Shown piece by piece: positions 1 through 8,181 of a DNA stretch of 64,000 bases. The notes under the pieces are model-generated. The model did no database searches and had not been told where the DNA came from. It saw only the letters and a list, made by a program, of their open reading frames with translations. The position numbers were made by a program, and so were the translations under genes. Positions within the stretch are counted from its first letter, which is position 1. Each line of letters starts with the position of its first letter. This stretch comes from Hahella sp050299855 (lineage in GTDB: Bacteria > Pseudomonadota > Gammaproteobacteria > Pseudomonadales > Oleiphilaceae), in the NCBI GenBank assembly GCA_050299855.1, contig JBNKWQ010000046.1:1-64000 (forward strand), in the 5' to 3' direction.

Positions 1-380
1 GCTCGCAGGAATTCCTCGCACGGGGGGCGATAGTCAGAAATACGGATAAATTCTAGAAAATAATCAGGTGGTAAATAATCGTTTGGCGTGTCCTCTACCC
101 TGGCACCAACGTTGGCCGAGTTGAGTCACCGCTTGCTCCAGGCGAGGTAATGGGGTCGCGTATTACACTTTACACTCATGAAGATAAAATCTTTTGCTCA
201 ATAGGTCTGGATGAATGGATGACCCCATTGATTCAGCCATTTTTCATTCGCTAACTCACAGCTATCAGCCAAAGTGGTTGTCAAGGAGTCGAACTAGTAT
301 AGGGTTTGGAACCTATGGCTTTCAAAATCTCTACTATTGATAACTGTAGGTTCCATTATATGCCTTTACTCTTCTCTATC
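1..380. other. left-edge region without a recognisable gene
   Basis: No gene is recognised here. One frame on the plus strand is open from about 75 to the stop at 252-254 and could be the 3' end of a decayed gene, but it has no start codon and no motif I know. An 8-bp inverted repeat (GGAACCTA at 308-315, TAGGTTCC at 347-354) lies before the hip operator and may belong to the same control region. Confidence 0.3.
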
Positions 381-429
381 TGGTCACTACAATTACCAAC
401 ATAGAAATTAATGGTAACTGTAGTGACCA
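381..429. promoter_or_regulatory. inverted-repeat operator of the hipBA-like operon
   Basis: The arms TGGTCACTACAATTACC (381-397) and GGTAACTGTAGTGACCA (413-429) are reverse complements with a single mismatch, separated by 15 bases. They lie directly before the antitoxin gene and cover the first in-frame ATG (411), so translation more likely begins at the ATG at 435. HipB-type antitoxins repress their own operon through inverted repeats, so this is the expected autoregulatory site. Confidence 0.7.
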
Positions 430-434
430 CAGAC

Positions 435-740
435 ATGTCCAATCCTAAACGAAGCGCGGTTGTTTTCCCTAAAAGCCAGAAAGTGCTTTCTCAGCTCGGG
501 GAAAATATTCAATTGGCGCGAAAACGCCGCAACTATACTCAGACGTTGATTTCAGAGCGCACGGGGCTCTCCCGTTTGACCATTCGCAAAATCGAGCATG
601 GAGACCCCAAAGTCTCTCTGGGGCATTATGTGGCCGTGTTGGGTGTGCTGGGGTTGGTGGAAGACCTGGCTAAGGTTGCCAGTGACGACGAGCTTGGGCG
701 CAAGCTCCAGGATATTAAGTTGATGAGTAATCAAAAGTGA
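435..740 (+). CDS. hipB: HipB-like Xre-family antitoxin/repressor
   Basis: A small DNA-binding protein of about 101 residues with a single helix-turn-helix of the Xre/Cro type in its central part (from LGENIQLARKRRNYTQ to LSRLTIRKIEHG). In HipBA systems the antitoxin binds the kinase HipA and the promoter and so silences both. The ATG at 435 is preferred to the one at 411 because the latter lies inside the operator palindrome. The stop overlaps the start of the hipA-like gene by four bases, which implies translational coupling. Family assignment rests on the HTH and the partner gene; sequence identity to E. coli HipB looks low. Confidence 0.8.
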   Translation: MSNPKRSAVVFPKSQKVLSQLGENIQLARKRRNYTQTLISERTGLSRLTIRKIEHGDPKVSLGHYVAVLGVLGLVEDLAKVASDDELGRKLQDIKLMSNQK

Positions 741-1972
741 ACACCGAAATTTTTGTGTTTGCCGATTGGGAGGAATTCAAAAAGCCGGCCTTGGTTGGAA
801 CCTTGCGCTCAGCTGTCACCAAAAACAAAGAGCATTTCAGCTTCAGCTACGATGATGTCTGGTTGAAGCGTCCCAATGCCCAGGAAATCGATCCAGACCT
901 CCAATTGTTTTCTGGCGAGCAACACAATGTGGATCCCAATAACTTTCGAGTCTTTCTGGATTCCTGTCCTGACCGCTGGGGCCGATTGTTGATGAAGCGC
1001 CGAGAAGCAATCGTCGCACGTCAGGAAGAAAGGCGCCCCCGCGTACTCCATGAAGTGGACTATCTTCTTGGTGTGCATGACTTATACCGCCAGGGCGCAT
1101 TGCGGTTCAAGCGATCACTGGACGGTGAGTTTCTGGATAACGATGAGCGATTGGCCGCGCCTCCTATCTCATCGTTGAGGGAGCTGGAGCATGCCGCGCA
1201 ACAAATCGAAACGAGCGATAGTGATGATCCGGAATATTTAAAGTGGCTATACATGTTGATGTCGCCGGGTTCTTCATTGGGTGGCGCCCGCCCAAAGGCC
1301 AGTGTGGTTGATGACGCAAACCATTTGTGGATTGCCAAATTTCCAAGTCAGCACGATGATTATGATATCGCTGCCTGGGAGTTTTTAGCGTATCAGCTTG
1401 CACTGATGGCGGGGATTGATATGGCACCGTGCCGGATCGAGAAGTTTAATAGCCAACACCATACATTCTTAACACAACGGTTTGACCGTGTTGAAGCGGG
1501 CCGCTTACATTTTACGTCTGCATTAACACAGCTGGGTTACTATGATGGCGATTACGATGCCAGCTATCTCGAGTTAGCCCAATTCCTTACCGAGCATGGC
1601 TCTAATACTAAAAAAGACTTGGCGCAATTGTGGCGCCGCATTGTTTTCAATATTGCGGTTTCCAATACTGATGATCATTTGAGGAATCATGGTTTTATTT
1701 TCCAGAAAAGTGGATGGGCCTTGTCGCCTGCTTACGATATAAACCCTGTCACACCTGCTAATGGGTTGCACTTGAATATTACCGATGATGACAACAGTCT
1801 GAACTACGACCTTGCGATGGAAGTAATCGATTTTTTTCAACTGGAACAAGACAAAGCCGTGAAAATTAAAGATGAGGTGTTGGCAAGTGTGCGTCAATGG
1901 GAATCTGTTGCCAAAAGTATTGGGATCAGTCGAAACGAGCAGCAATTGATGTCGCCGGCATTTAATGTTTAA
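737..1972 (+). CDS. hipA: HipA-like serine/threonine kinase toxin
   Basis: A 411-residue HipA-family kinase. E. coli HipA inactivates glutamyl-tRNA synthetase by phosphorylation and causes growth arrest; the target here is unknown. Visible motifs are the glycine/serine loop GSSLGGARPK (178-187), which in HipA carries the autophosphorylated serine, the ATP-site lysine region WIAKFPS (198-204), RFDR (248-251), the catalytic loop NTDDHLRNHG (310-319) and the metal-binding YDINP (333-337). All catalytic elements appear intact and the length is close to the family norm (about 440). Translation starts at a GTG (737) that overlaps the antitoxin stop, as expected for a coupled toxin-antitoxin pair. 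Confidence 0.9.
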   Translation: MNTEIFVFADWEEFKKPALVGTLRSAVTKNKEHFSFSYDDVWLKRPNAQEIDPDLQLFSGEQHNVDPNNFRVFLDSCPDRWGRLLMKRREAIVARQEERRPRVLHEVDYLLGVHDLYRQGALRFKRSLDGEFLDNDERLAAPPISSLRELEHAAQQIETSDSDDPEYLKWLYMLMSPGSSLGGARPKASVVDDANHLWIAKFPSQHDDYDIAAWEFLAYQLALMAGIDMAPCRIEKFNSQHHTFLTQRFDRVEAGRLHFTSALTQLGYYDGDYDASYLELAQFLTEHGSNTKKDLAQLWRRIVFNIAVSNTDDHLRNHGFIFQKSGWALSPAYDINPVTPANGLHLNITDDDNSLNYDLAMEVIDFFQLEQDKAVKIKDEVLASVRQWESVAKSIGISRNEQQLMSPAFNV

Positions 1973-2054
1973 CGGGAACTGAAAACCCTAATTTTTCCTG
2001 ATAGGAGGTAATACTAAGTAGAATAGACCGGAAAGCGGGGCCTAATGTATCTGA

Positions 2055-2261
2055 TACTACCTAAGGGCGAGGTATTACGATCAGGGAGTTGGGAGGTTTG
2101 CGCAGATGGATACTTGGATGGGGAATAACCAGGACCCGATATCGTTGCATAAGTATCTTTATGCAGGGAACGATCCTATTTTAATGGTCGATCCATCTGG
2201 ATATTCCTTTAGGTCTAGCGGCCCTCTCGGTCGTGCTGTAGATCGTAATGCAGCAGCGTAG
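2055..2261 (+). pseudogene. Rhs repeat-associated core, 3' fragment
   Basis: The plus strand encodes the conserved end of the Rhs core domain: YYLRARYYDQGVGRF, then a stretch equivalent to MDTWMGNNQDP, then LYAGNDPILMVDPSGY. In Rhs/YD-repeat proteins this marks the boundary between the large secreted shell and its variable C-terminal toxin. Here a stop codon (TGA 2052-2054) precedes the homology and nothing Rhs-like is seen upstream. After DPSGY the frame runs about 20 codons into the antisense of the Fic gene and stops. It is therefore a relic of a much larger gene, probably left by recombination. Confidence 0.75.
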
Positions 2262-2533
2262 TGAGCAACTTCCTTCGCGACAGGATCTGAAATACTTGTC
2301 TGGAGTTCCTGCTTATAGAGGGCATCTTGTGTCGTGATGATATTCTCGATTTCTGAACTGCTCTGAGCCTCCTGAAGCGAAAGTGTTGATATCAAAATGC
2401 CTTCGTTGGGGATGGTTTTAGCAACACCTTTGAGTTCAGCTAAGTGTCTATGCGCCTTTACCAGTGCCCTGAGAACATTGGGCGTTTCAAGTTCTTGTGC
2501 TGGTGGGAGTTTTTTCAGATCAGCATTAGCCAT
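2159..2533 (-). pseudogene. Fic-family protein, N-terminal fragment
   Basis: The 124-residue frame matches the N-terminal part of class II Fic proteins. It contains the inhibitory helix motif SSEIEN (residues about 58-63), fitting (S/T)xxxE(G/N), which in intact proteins blocks the ATP site. The HPFxxGNGR catalytic motif and the C-terminal winged helix of the family (about 370 residues) are missing, because homology ends near HYAAALRS where the opposite-strand Rhs fragment takes over. No AMPylation activity is possible from this piece. The start at 2533 follows an unusual array of operator-like repeats. Confidence 0.7.
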
Positions 2534-2552
2534 GATTCAGAATTTCCAGATT

Positions 2553-2639
2553 TTGAGAAGTTTGCGCACTATCTTCTCAATAATATCGATTTCTGAGAAG
2601 AATGTAAGGATTGTTCTCAAATTTAGCCACTATTGAGAA
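2553..2639. promoter_or_regulatory. phased TTGAGAA/TTCTCAA operator array
   Basis: Five heptamers alternate in direction: TTGAGAA at 2553, TTCTCAA at 2574, cTGAGAA at 2593, TTCTCAA at 2614 and TTGAGAA at 2633. Same-direction copies are exactly 40 bp apart and neighbours 19-21 bp apart, that is on one face of the helix. The array begins 20 bp upstream of the Fic start codon. This looks like a cooperative repressor site; intact Fic proteins of this class often carry a C-terminal winged helix that could be the binder, but that link is inference. Confidence 0.6.
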
Positions 2640-2654
2640 GGAAATTGCAGAGGG

Positions 2655-2834
2655 ATGAATGCCCGAAACGGAAAGATGAGAAATATGGGCTTTAAATCTG
2701 GCTGTGGAGTTGTAGTAGGAAAGTCTCCAATTCCTTTTGCTCACATACACTGGGGAGGCATGATCGATATTGATCCTAGCTTAATTAAGATAGATGTCGG
2801 CTTATATTCTTTATTGAGAGAAGCAGTGTCATAG
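2655..2834 (+). CDS. small hypothetical protein
   Basis: A 59-codon frame on the plus strand with an AGAGGG stretch before the ATG. The product contains GKSPIPFAHIHWGGM and is glycine-rich in its first half. I recognise no family. It sits between the Rhs/Fic scar and the sugar cluster, so it could be an Rhs-associated toxin or immunity remnant, but nothing in the sequence proves this. It may not be a real gene. Confidence 0.25.
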   Translation: MNARNGKMRNMGFKSGCGVVVGKSPIPFAHIHWGGMIDIDPSLIKIDVGLYSLLREAVS

Positions 2835-2860
2835 GTTCTATTGGGGATTCCCAGTAGCGG

Positions 2861-3409
2861 CTAAGTTCTACCTCGTTGTTTGACTTTTTTGGCTGGGCTG
2901 CCAACGTACACTCCTGCTTCTACTGTATCTTTAGTAACTGTACTATTTGCCCCAATTACACAATGATTTTTAATAGTGCAGCCATCTAAAACAACCACGC
3001 CGGTTGCAAGCCAAACATCTTCTCCTATGGTGATACCTTTTCTGGTTTCGCCTTGCAGATAAATAGGGGTATCTTTGCTTTCGAATATATGGTTCGCAGG
3101 AATTATCACTGAATGAGCTGCAATTCTGGTATTGCTTCCAACAGTTAATCCACCGTGACCATACAATATGGAAAAGTAGTTAAGGCTAACATTGGTACCG
3201 AGAATTATCGATCCATTGAAGGTGTCTAAAATGGCGCCATGCATTACTTTGCATCTGTCACCAATAATAATTTTTCCCTTTCTAGGAATGATCTGAGCTC
3301 TAAAGCTTAGGCGGCAATTTTTTCCAATAGTGACATTTTGCCTTGTTAGGAGGAATTTGCTACGCCAATAGAGAGTGCCCAGCCGCTCTGGAATTTCTCT
3401 TAGCTTCAC
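2861..3409 (-). CDS. acyltransferase, left-handed beta-helix (hexapeptide) family
   Basis: A 182-residue member of the LbetaH acyltransferase family (WcaF/maltose O-acetyltransferase-like). Imperfect hexapeptide repeats fill the middle and C-terminal part: IGKNCRLS, IIGDRCKV, IILGTNVS, LTVGSNTR, ITIGEDVW, CVIGANSTV. The ending YVGSPAKKVKQR is typical of such enzymes. It probably acetylates a sugar during polysaccharide or O-antigen assembly. It overlaps the upstream glycosyltransferase by four bases, so the two are co-translated. The acceptor sugar cannot be told from sequence. Confidence 0.85.
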   Translation of the reverse strand: MKLREIPERLGTLYWRSKFLLTRQNVTIGKNCRLSFRAQIIPRKGKIIIGDRCKVMHGAILDTFNGSIILGTNVSLNYFSILYGHGGLTVGSNTRIAAHSVIIPANHIFESKDTPIYLQGETRKGITIGEDVWLATGVVVLDGCTIKNHCVIGANSTVTKDTVEAGVYVGSPAKKVKQRGRT

Positions 3410-4506
3410 GGCTGTTTCTCCATCTGTAAGCAGTTGAGTATGAACTTATAGGTGTTCTTTGCATGCGTCTCAATATTAAAAGCTTTCTTAGCTTCATAAG
3501 ATATTGATATACAGGATATATCGCTGGTATTGATGGTTTTTAGAATCTCAGCGGCCTTATCTTCGTTTTTAACAGAAAGATTAAACCCATTAAATCCATC
3601 AATAATTAAATGTTCAAGGCCCAGATTCTTTTTTACAAAAGCTGGGCGTCCTAGCCATAGTCCTTCTAAGACTACATTTGGAAGTCCCTCTCTTTCTGAA
3701 AAACACCAAATGCTTGAAGCTTTTTGCATGAGGTCGGCAACATCCGTAATGAATCTGCACTCGAACTCTACTCTGCTTGATATATTTAGTTCCGTCGCTC
3801 TTTTTCTCAGGCGCTCAACAAAATCTTGGTCACTTCTGTTAAGGATTGGACCAGCTAGTATTAACTTGTGACTATTTGGCAGTAGGCTCAGAGTATTCAG
3901 AGCTTCAAGTTGACCTTTCCGCAGGGTGAAGCGTCCGAGGAGTAAGTGGATTGGGGGATTAAAGTCCAAAGCTCTGATGTCAATATTTGCAGGAAGGGTG
4001 ACAGGGTTGGGTCTTAGGAAGATTGGAATGTCTGAATTTAATTCAGTAAATAGTTTCTTGATTCTGGGAGTTAAAGCGATAAAGCCGGAAGAGGATTGTA
4101 GGGGGCGCTCAAACCACTTATTCCTTGTGTCAAGTAAAGTGTTTTCAGGCGGATCTATTGAAAGCTCAAATATGAAAGGGATTTGAAGTAGCCTGGCTGC
4201 CCAGGCGCAACCAAATGATATCTTACTCATGCCGACACAATGAATAACGTCAGGACGAAACTTGATCAAAGCCATAATACATTTGAGTATTATAAGCCAC
4301 TTGCTTGAGTCTCGTATACGAGTAACATTTTGGGAGTCTTGTCCAGTAGTCGACATCCTTACAGGATGTGTCACTACATGCCATTTAAAGGGCGACTCGT
4401 GGTCAGCTTCTTGGGACCCAGACATCACAGTGTAGGTTTTTCGTATTCTTTTTCCGGCACCGCTATGGTCCGGCGGATATGCCCCGATTGCTATAAGAAC
4501 TCGCAA
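3406..4506 (-). CDS. glycosyltransferase family 4
   Basis: A 366-residue GT-B fold glycosyltransferase of the GT4/GT1 group. The N-terminal half begins MRVLIAIGAYPPDHSGAG, the usual first beta strand and acceptor-site loop. The C-terminal half contains LLLGRFTLRKGQLEAL and the EX7E-like segment FSEREGLPNVVLEGLWLG, which binds the nucleotide sugar. It is likely a cytoplasmic or membrane-associated enzyme adding a sugar to a cell-surface glycan. It lies between an acyltransferase (four-base overlap) and a methyltransferase (two-base gap), all on one strand. Base composition is visibly more AT-rich than the flanking core genes, suggesting acquisition. Confidence 0.88.
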   Translation of the reverse strand: MRVLIAIGAYPPDHSGAGKRIRKTYTVMSGSQEADHESPFKWHVVTHPVRMSTTGQDSQNVTRIRDSSKWLIILKCIMALIKFRPDVIHCVGMSKISFGCAWAARLLQIPFIFELSIDPPENTLLDTRNKWFERPLQSSSGFIALTPRIKKLFTELNSDIPIFLRPNPVTLPANIDIRALDFNPPIHLLLGRFTLRKGQLEALNTLSLLPNSHKLILAGPILNRSDQDFVERLRKRATELNISSRVEFECRFITDVADLMQKASSIWCFSEREGLPNVVLEGLWLGRPAFVKKNLGLEHLIIDGFNGFNLSVKNEDKAAEILKTINTSDISCISISYEAKKAFNIETHAKNTYKFILNCLQMEKQP

Positions 4507-4508
4507 AG

Positions 4509-5222
4509 TTAGTGGCTTCCCATCAGCTTAGATTTTATTTCTCTCACTGAGTTAGCTGTATTGTTGTTGTTAGTGCAAATATATGTAGGGCCTCCCTCAA
4601 AACAATATGGCACTTTCATACCCATTGATTTAATAAAGCGGGCTCTTCCAGAGTACCTAAGATCTGTAATTTTAATTAGATGAGCAAACTGTAAAGAGAG
4701 AAACTTTCTAAATCCGATGTCTGTGAAGCGATGCAAATGTGGATGGTTGTATTCTTCACAATGGGGATGGCTGTATATAGCCTCCTCTTTTCCCAGCATT
4801 GCTCGCAATGTTTTCTTATAGGAGAACTCGTTAGGAACGTGGGCAAATAATACACCTGTCTCAGTCAATCCATGTCGTATCATTTCAAGTGAAATTTGAG
4901 GTTGTATAAGATGCTCGAAAACGTCGGAGCACACTGCTATATCGTACTGTTGTTTAAACTGATAGTTTGGACTATTCAAATCATGTACATCTAATGGGAT
5001 GTTCGCCTCATCAAATATCTTCTGATAGTTTTCGGTGCCATCAATGGCCTGTTTTTGAGCTATATGCCCAGGCATGTTTTTGAGTAGGTCTGGATCGCCG
5101 GCCCCAAATTCGATAACTGAGCTGGCATTCATATGTTTGATGATTTTCAAGTAAAGCTGTCTCCAGCCACCTAATCCTTTGGAGCGAAATACGTCTGCGT
5201 TGTATACGTTCTGCTTTACCAT
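4509..5222 (-). CDS. class I SAM-dependent methyltransferase
   Basis: A 237-residue protein with a Rossmann-type methyltransferase core. The SAM-binding motif I is SVIEFGAGDPDLL (about residues 35-47), followed by an acidic strand-2 region and IAVCSDVFEHL as motif II, which fits the Methyltransf_23/UbiG-like group. It is the first gene of the three-gene sugar cluster and ends two bases before the glycosyltransferase start. A role in modifying a glycan or its carrier is inferred from context alone. It is AT-rich like its two neighbours. Confidence 0.85.
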   Translation of the reverse strand: MVKQNVYNADVFRSKGLGGWRQLYLKIIKHMNASSVIEFGAGDPDLLKNMPGHIAQKQAIDGTENYQKIFDEANIPLDVHDLNSPNYQFKQQYDIAVCSDVFEHLIQPQISLEMIRHGLTETGVLFAHVPNEFSYKKTLRAMLGKEEAIYSHPHCEEYNHPHLHRFTDIGFRKFLSLQFAHLIKITDLRYSGRARFIKSMGMKVPYCFEGGPTYICTNNNNTANSVREIKSKLMGSH

Positions 5223-5256
5223 GTTGCCTCTAAATATACGGATAATAGTTTAAGGT

Positions 5257-5454
5257 CTAGAATTTGAAACCTGGGGCTGCCAAGGCCGCTTTGAAAGCCT
5301 CGAAATCGTTATCGTTGAGCTGAAACAGGCGTTGGTCGAGGAGTACGTTTTCTGCTTGTCGGCATGCGACATCCAGTATAAAGGCACTTCTGTCTTTATG
5401 TAAAAGAGCTGCAGCTTTAGTTAATAAGGCGTGTTGGCTGGGCCCAACACGCAT
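5257..5454 (-). CDS. DUF1778 (TacA-type) antitoxin, orphan with damaged start
   Basis: The frame matches DUF1778 ribbon-helix-helix antitoxins, including the ending LNDNDFEAFKAALAAPG that in the family wraps the partner GNAT toxin. The family N-terminus is visible upstream of the ATG used here, in the same frame (codons for SKTAPINMRV), but an in-frame TAA precedes it and no ATG, GTG or TTG lies between. The protein therefore either starts at a rare codon or lacks its first beta strand. The GNAT acetyltransferase toxin that should follow is absent; the methyltransferase gene begins instead. It is probably a decaying solitary antitoxin. Confidence 0.65.
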   Translation of the reverse strand: MRVGPSQHALLTKAAALLHKDRSAFILDVACRQAENVLLDQRLFQLNDNDFEAFKAALAAPGFKF

Positions 5455-5563
5455 GTTGATCGGTGCTGTTTTAGATATAATATCAGTTCTCTGTATAGCT
5501 GATTAATACACGTGCTAATGTGGCTGTTAGCTATACGCAAGCTGATTTTGGGGGCGCAGGCAC

Positions 5564-7240
5564 CTACACCCGGAATTGTCCCACCTGTTCATGCAGCTTT
5601 TCGCTGTCGGTCGCCACTGTTTTAGCGGACTCGTTATTCTGCTGTGCCAAATTGGCAGCATCGCTGGCGGCTTCGGCGATAGTATGAATTTGCTGATTGA
5701 TATCTTCGGCCACTGCGTTCTGCTCGGTGGCAGCCGTAGCGATCATCTGGTTGTGCTCGGCTATCTCGTCGATGGCTTCAGTGACACTCATCAGTACTGA
5801 GTTGGCTTCTTTGCTGAGGGATTCGGCTTCAATGCTGGCCTGCTTGCCTTCACCGAACAGTTTGACGGCTTCCTGTGATTCCTTGATCAGACGGGTGATT
5901 TTTTCCTTGATCTCTTCAGTGCTTGCCGCTGTTCTTGAGGCCAGCCCGCGTACTTCGTCGGCCACGACTGCAAAACCGCGGCCCTGTTCACCCGCACGGG
6001 CTGCTTCGATAGCGGCATTGAGCGCCAACAGGTTGGTTTGTTCGGCAATGCCACTGATGACTTCCAAAATACCGCCAATTTCACCGACGCTGCTTTCCAA
6101 GGAATTGATTTGTTCATTTGCCAGGTCAAGTTTGCTGGCAAGAACCTGAACGGTGTCGGCAGATTTTTCCAGAGTGGTGGAGGCGGCCCTGATCTGGTCA
6201 GTGGCCTTATTACTGGCGGCGGCGGCGTGTTCGGCACTTTCCGAAACGTTGGCGGCTGTGGCGGTCAGTTCGTTGACGGCGGTTGCCACCATATCGGTGG
6301 ATTCGCGCTGGGTGTTGATTGCACGATTGACCATCTCTGCCCGTTGAGAGGTATCAGTGGTGGCGCCGATGATGCTCTGTGAGGTCTCTGCAATAGACAT
6401 GACCAAGTTCTGCAGGGATTCAAGAAAACGGTTGAACTGAGAGGCCAGTCGGGCCAGCTCGTCTTTGCCGGTGACTTCAACTCGCTGGGTCAGGTCCCCG
6501 CCGCCGGCGGCAATCTGTTCTATAGACGAGGTAATAATCGACAAAGGTTTGGTGATCGAGCGGGTCAGGATCAACCCGATACCGATGACCGCAGCACCTA
6601 ACACCGCAATAATTGTCAGGGTGGATATCAGGCTGGTTTTTACCTGCTTGGCGGAAAATGCTTTCAGATCTCTCAGAGCCAGCTGCATGGAATCCAGATC
6701 CAGACGGGTGCCTAATACCATATCCCACTGTTCCAGCCAGATGCTGTATATCATCTGATCGCTGACATCACCGTCAGCTGTCATGAACTGGACCCTGATA
6801 AAGCCTTCTTCGGATTTTGCGGCCTTGATCAGATCCTGTACCCAAAGCTTGCCGTCTGCATCCTTGGCCATCCAAAAGGAATCGCCAATCCCTTCATTGC
6901 TATCTCCTTCTAGAACCTTGGTGCCGTCGGAGCGGTAAGCAAACAGGATTTCATCTTCCTGGTAACTGATTTTCTTTAATTGCTTAATTGCTAATTGTTG
7001 ACCAATCTTGGACTTGCCCATAGCGCCTTCGTAGTTTTTCTTGATCTGGGAATAGGCCAATTGAATAACTGTCTGCAATTCTCTCCGTTTAGCGTCAGTA
7101 ACGGTATCGGCCAGTTTTCCCGTTGTGGCCTCAGATAAAGTCTGCATCTGCATGCTGTTGAGAACAGTCAGGCAAATAGAAACAGCGAGAATAGGAAGCA
7201 CTGCCAATAACAACAACTTTTGGCGAATGGTAATATGCAT
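5564..7240 (-). CDS. methyl-accepting chemotaxis protein with Cache-type sensor
   Basis: A 558-residue chemoreceptor. The N-terminus has one membrane helix (residues about 8-28), then a periplasmic domain of about 160 residues resembling a single Cache (sCache_2), including FAYRSDGTKVLEGD and MIYSIWLEQWDMVLGTRLD. A second helix (about 203-225) is followed by a HAMP domain and a long cytoplasmic coiled coil. The hairpin tip contains EQTNLLALNAAIEAARAG and GFAVVADEVRGLA, the CheA/CheW contact signature. There is no C-terminal CheR-binding pentapeptide. Cache domains of this type often bind small carboxylates; the ligand is unknown. It stands alone, with no che genes nearby. Confidence 0.93.
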   Translation of the reverse strand: MHITIRQKLLLLAVLPILAVSICLTVLNSMQMQTLSEATTGKLADTVTDAKRRELQTVIQLAYSQIKKNYEGAMGKSKIGQQLAIKQLKKISYQEDEILFAYRSDGTKVLEGDSNEGIGDSFWMAKDADGKLWVQDLIKAAKSEEGFIRVQFMTADGDVSDQMIYSIWLEQWDMVLGTRLDLDSMQLALRDLKAFSAKQVKTSLISTLTIIAVLGAAVIGIGLILTRSITKPLSIITSSIEQIAAGGGDLTQRVEVTGKDELARLASQFNRFLESLQNLVMSIAETSQSIIGATTDTSQRAEMVNRAINTQRESTDMVATAVNELTATAANVSESAEHAAAASNKATDQIRAASTTLEKSADTVQVLASKLDLANEQINSLESSVGEIGGILEVISGIAEQTNLLALNAAIEAARAGEQGRGFAVVADEVRGLASRTAASTEEIKEKITRLIKESQEAVKLFGEGKQASIEAESLSKEANSVLMSVTEAIDEIAEHNQMIATAATEQNAVAEDINQQIHTIAEAASDAANLAQQNNESAKTVATDSEKLHEQVGQFRV

Positions 7241-7550
7241 TGTTTACTCCGGACGTATTGAGTTTGTACCTAGGCCAGCTCGACTCCTGTGCCCGTTTAA
7301 TCAGTTTAGGCACTAATTAAGTATTGACCCGGAACCGCCTCTTGTACAGTTATTATCTATTGATGCGGCCTATAGCAATTCAAGGTCAGAACAAGAGTAT
7401 TCAACAGGCTCACGACCTCCTGCACTTGTATATACTGTCGTTGAACGTCCCTGATATCTTTTATTCCCCAGAAAAAGTCCGGACCGCCCAAGATTGAAGT
7501 CTGTCTTTGATGTAGGGTTTAACCTGCATATTTAATGGACGTCACAATAT
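7241..7550. other. divergent intergenic region
   Basis: About 310 bases between the chemoreceptor (minus) and the VOC gene (plus). It should contain both promoters. I see no clear RNA, repeat or palindrome in it. Confidence 0.4.
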
Positions 7551-8153
7551 ATGAATTACCTCGACAGTCTTATAGGTTCCCCTGAGGCCTCGGCCAATAT
7601 GAACAACCTCGCCAGGTCATTTAGAGAAGAATTCCAGTTACCGGAAACGCACCAGCTTGGATGCGTGGTGCCTTCAATCTCGCCGACGGCAAAGCAGTTG
7701 GAAGAAAGGGGATTACCTGAATTTATGATCTCCACGGGTCGTCTTGCAGTTTGGCGGGAACGAGGCGACTCCCGTGAATTCCAAGCCACGTTGGGTATTT
7801 CCTATGCTGATGATATTCAGGTGGAATTGCTGGAACCTGGAATCGGATCTGACTTTTACTCGCAGTTGTTGGATGATTCTGACCGTGTCCGATTGCATCA
7901 TCTGGGCTTTTTCGTGCTGGAGATGGAGTCCTATAGAGCTAAGCTGGAAGCCGCAGGTTATCCCGTTTATATCGAAGGGAAGACCGACGTAGGATCGCTA
8001 ACCGTGGATTTTCTCTATTTTGATACTCTGAATAAGTTGGGGTTCTTTATGGAGTTAATATGCTGGTCACATCAGGGGAAAGCCTTTATTCCTGAAAAAG
8101 AAATGTTTGCGCGGATGGCGATAAAGCAAAAAGCGGCATTGGCGAAAAAATAG
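7551..8153 (+). CDS. VOC (glyoxalase/dioxygenase-like) family protein
   Basis: A 200-residue protein resembling glyoxalase/bleomycin-resistance/dioxygenase folds of the Glyoxalase_4 type. Typical pieces are QLGCVVPSISPTAKQLEERG near residue 38, the central IQVELLEPGIGSDFYSQLL (substrate/metal-site strand) and LHHLGFFVLEMESYRAKLEAAG with a second histidine, ending in FFMELICW. The metal ligands would come from the His and Glu residues of these strands. The reaction cannot be deduced. It is a single gene between two minus-strand genes. Confidence 0.75.
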   Translation: MNYLDSLIGSPEASANMNNLARSFREEFQLPETHQLGCVVPSISPTAKQLEERGLPEFMISTGRLAVWRERGDSREFQATLGISYADDIQVELLEPGIGSDFYSQLLDDSDRVRLHHLGFFVLEMESYRAKLEAAGYPVYIEGKTDVGSLTVDFLYFDTLNKLGFFMELICWSHQGKAFIPEKEMFARMAIKQKAALAKK

Positions 8154-8157
8154 AAAA

Positions 8158-8181
8158 CCTCCGGGCTAAGCCGCCCGGAGG
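8158..8181 (-). terminator. terminator of the slipin-rlaP transcript
   Basis: CCTCCGGGC (8158-8166) and GCCCGGAGG (8173-8181) form a 9-bp GC-rich stem with a six-base loop. Read on the minus strand it is followed by a T-rich run (complement of 8144-8157), as expected for a Rho-independent terminator. It overlaps the rlaP stop codon. Confidence 0.75.
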
